Part shown: positions 62,293 to 64,000 of the stretch, piece after piece
Layout of the letters: each line of letters opens with the position of its first letter
Position numbering within the stretch: the first letter of the stretch is position 1
Origin: Chryseobacterium aahli
Lineage (GTDB): Bacteria; Bacteroidota; Bacteroidia; Flavobacteriales; Weeksellaceae
Assembly (NCBI RefSeq): GCF_022699665.1
Contig: NZ_JALDNB010000004.1
Location: forward strand, 124,001 to 188,000
Direction of reading: 5' to 3'
Length of the DNA: 64,000 nt
Notes under the pieces: model-generated
The model's input: the letters and a program-made list of their open reading frames with translations, nothing else
Told to the model about the DNA's origin: nothing
Databases searched by the model: none
Translations under genes and position numbers: made by a program

Positions 62293-64000
62293 TTAGTTTT
62301 TAATAATTTTTTTTGAAATCTTCTGTCCGTTTTTCAAAGCTAATTCTACAATATAAAATCCGCTTGGCAAACCGTTCATATTGATTTGGTAATTGTTAAA
62401 CGGTACATTCATTCTTTGGCCAACGACATTTGTTACATTTACATTTTGAATTTCTGAATCAACTTTTACATTAAGAATTCCGTTGGTTGGATTAGGATAA
62501 ACGCCTACAGTAACTTTTCTTATATCTGAAGTACTTAGTCCTGACGTATCTTTTATACATCTTACCGACGCTCCCTGACCTCTGGAAGCTCCGGACGACG
62601 GATTTGCCGACGAAGTTCCTACATAAAGAAACCTCCCTCCGGAATTAGAAGTATCAGAGCTCCAGAAATATCCTCTTTGACCTACAAAATCGAACGTTCC
62701 GTTTGTAAAAGATCGGTTACCTCCTGCCGGTAATTTTAATTTGCTGCTATACGCCATTGCAGGATTAGATATCCCTTCTGCATTGACCGCTGTCGTCCAT
62801 TCTGCCTGAGACGGCATTTTCCATCCCTGGCCAATTGCTTTACACGGGTCAGCACCGTTCGAAGATGATACCGCTGAAGCATTTACTGCTGTCCATTGAT
62901 CACTTAATGCATTGGTACTCCACCATCTTTCAGAAGCGGATGAGCCTATGATAAAAGATCCTGATCCATTCAGTCCATCCGGAGAATTGATTGACGGAAT
63001 TGCAGATGTTTGAGAGTTTCTCAACTGATGACCATCGTCCCATCTTCCCCACTGGAAAAGATCTCCGTAAGAATCTGCATCTGACTGAGATGTTGCCACC
63101 TGAGCGCTTCCTAAATTCTGCTGTAGCCAAATTTTACCATCTGCTCCACGTACCGTCGTGTAAACTACTGACTGCCCTCTGTAATTAAAAGTTACACATC
63201 CTGTGTCTCCCGGATTATTGCCGGGATCAGTATTGTTGCATGTAATAGAAGTTGACGGCAATGCAATTCTCTTCACCTTCACACCATTTTGTGAATAGGT
63301 AAGAACTAATGAATTATTTGCTGCATCATATTGCAAATCGTTATATACAGCAGTACCATCAGAGACAAAATCACCACCAAAAGTTTCCCAAGTATCAGAT
63401 GTTGAATTATATTCATAAACCGTATTTTTTCCATTGTTCACAGCCCATCCGCTTGCAACAGCGTAAAGTTTTCCGGCAGGAGTTACGGCGATTGATACAT
63501 TATAAAGATTATCAGAAATTCCAAAATCGGCATTTCCCACTTGTAACCAGTTGGTTCCGTCAAACTTTTTAACATTAAGACGTCTGTTATTGGATGGTGC
63601 TGAAGCGTAAATAACATAGATTGTATTGTCTGCTCCCAGCGCAAAGTCTGCTGTAGAATTGACCCCCTCTGTAAATGTGCTTCCCACACTTGTTCCACCA
63701 ACTAATGACCATTGATCTGATGAATTTGCCGTTGCAGAGTTTTCAAAAACTTTTACACCCGAAGAAATTCCACAAACATATATTTTACCATTAGTCCCTA
63801 CGAGCATTTCTGAGAACGATGGTGTTCCAAAACCGTTGGCACCAACCTGTTCCCATGTATTATTTACGTAACGTTTTACAGATCCTGATTCTGCATTGGA
63901 GTACACAAAAATAGTATTGTTTGGAGATACAGCAGAAGCCTGATGATTAATAGTAGCTGCAAATGGTTTTGCATAAGAAGTCCATGCATTTCCATCAAAT
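62293..64000 (-). CDS. T9SS-sorted FISUMP-domain protein (5' end outside window)
   Basis: The frame is open to the right edge, so the N-terminus is missing; a GTG at 63906 is not a real start because coding continues upstream (NAWTSYAKPFA and so on). The visible 569 residues begin with a propeller-like repeat region (about 240 residues; motifs of the form DGTNWLQVG). A FISUMP (Fibrobacter succinogenes major paralogous) domain follows: DGKIWLQQNLGSAQ, LFQWGRWDDGHQ, GWKMPSQAEW and ASVRCIKD. A T9SS type A sorting domain ends the protein (VYPNPTNGILNVKVD ... GLPSGFYIVELALKNGQ). It is probably a surface-attached or secreted protein; a binding partner is not known. Confidence 0.88.
   Translation of the reverse strand, partial: FDGNAWTSYAKPFAATINHQASAVSPNNTIFVYSNAESGSVKRYVNNTWEQVGANGFGTPSFSEMLVGTNGKIYVCGISSGVKVFENSATANSSDQWSLVGGTSVGSTFTEGVNSTADFALGADNTIYVIYASAPSNNRRLNVKKFDGTNWLQVGNADFGISDNLYNVSIAVTPAGKLYAVASGWAVNNGKNTVYEYNSTSDTWETFGGDFVSDGTAVYNDLQYDAANNSLVLTYSQNGVKVKRIALPSTSITCNNTDPGNNPGDTGCVTFNYRGQSVVYTTVRGADGKIWLQQNLGSAQVATSQSDADSYGDLFQWGRWDDGHQLRNSQTSAIPSINSPDGLNGSGSFIIGSSASERWWSTNALSDQWTAVNASAVSSSNGADPCKAIGQGWKMPSQAEWTTAVNAEGISNPAMAYSSKLKLPAGGNRSFTNGTFDFVGQRGYFWSSDTSNSGGRFLYVGTSSANPSSGASRGQGASVRCIKDTSGLSTSDIRKVTVGVYPNPTNGILNVKVDSEIQNVNVTNVVGQRMNVPFNNYQINMNGLPSGFYIVELALKNGQKISKKIIKN

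Noticed and set aside
1-64000. tRNA, rRNA or CRISPR arrays
   Set aside because: No regularly spaced direct repeats and no convincing T-loop or rRNA sequence was seen by eye; a dedicated scan was not possible.

Overview
The window is AT-rich and looks like a chromosomal segment of a Bacteroidota bacterium of the Flavobacteriia, most likely Chryseobacterium or a close Weeksellaceae relative. The signs are type IX secretion (T9SS) sorting domains, -7 elements of the TAnnTTTG type, RHS proteins of the DUF6443 kind, DUF4251/DUF4349/DUF4836 lipoproteins, a cbb3 oxidase with Bacteroidota-style CcoP, and gene orders I recognise from that group. The assignment is from memory of families, not from a search. 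I saw no rRNA, tRNA, CRISPR array, intact insertion sequence or prophage.

Layout. 1-3934 (+): end of a cbb3 cytochrome oxidase operon (CcoQ-like fragment, ccoP, ccoG, fixH-like, SafE-like membrane protein), then a decayed XRE regulator remnant. 4255-14392 (-): an accessory polymorphic-toxin locus. A T9SS-sorted repeat protein is followed by two secreted RHS-family proteins; the second ends in a variable tip with an HExxH motif and is followed by a small lipoprotein. Downstream lies a displaced (orphan) RHS tip with its own small membrane-anchored partner. 14628-27483 (-): serS, a lipoprotein, a surface-glycan group (methyltransferase, glycosyltransferase, asparagine-synthase-like protein, flippase), then a MlaD / two Fe-S protein group and a PpiD-type foldase. 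27740-36809 (mostly +): lon, AI-2E family transporter, a double-glycine leader peptide (-), DoxX, glutaryl-CoA-dehydrogenase-like enzyme (-), DUF4349 lipoprotein, TraB/GumN protein, ECF sigma factor and a candidate anti-sigma protein. 37017-43824 (+): pgi, folD, queE, a sugar-phosphate transferase, MlaE/MlaF-type ABC genes and a beta-barrel protein.

43862-51181 (mostly -): M48 protease, MeaB GTPase, tandem small cytochromes c, an enolase-superfamily epimerase, and an rtcB-prfH ribosome-rescue/repair pair flanked by two copies of a palindromic repeat. 51182-51855 is an unusual intergenic stretch with that repeat, another inverted-repeat element and a promoter-small ORF-terminator unit. 51856-64000: a DUF4836 lipoprotein with an FtsX/MacB-like ABC pair (+), then on the minus strand a stress-protein-like gene, methylmalonyl-CoA mutase, a prolyl oligopeptidase, a secreted hypothetical protein, prfA, and a T9SS-sorted FISUMP protein that runs off the right edge.

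Functionally most of the window is ordinary core genome (respiration, central metabolism, translation, envelope upkeep). The accessory material worth attention is the RHS/T9SS toxin locus with its orphan tip, the double-glycine peptide, the rtcB-prfH pair with its repeats, and the small transcribed unit at 51.6-51.75 kb.
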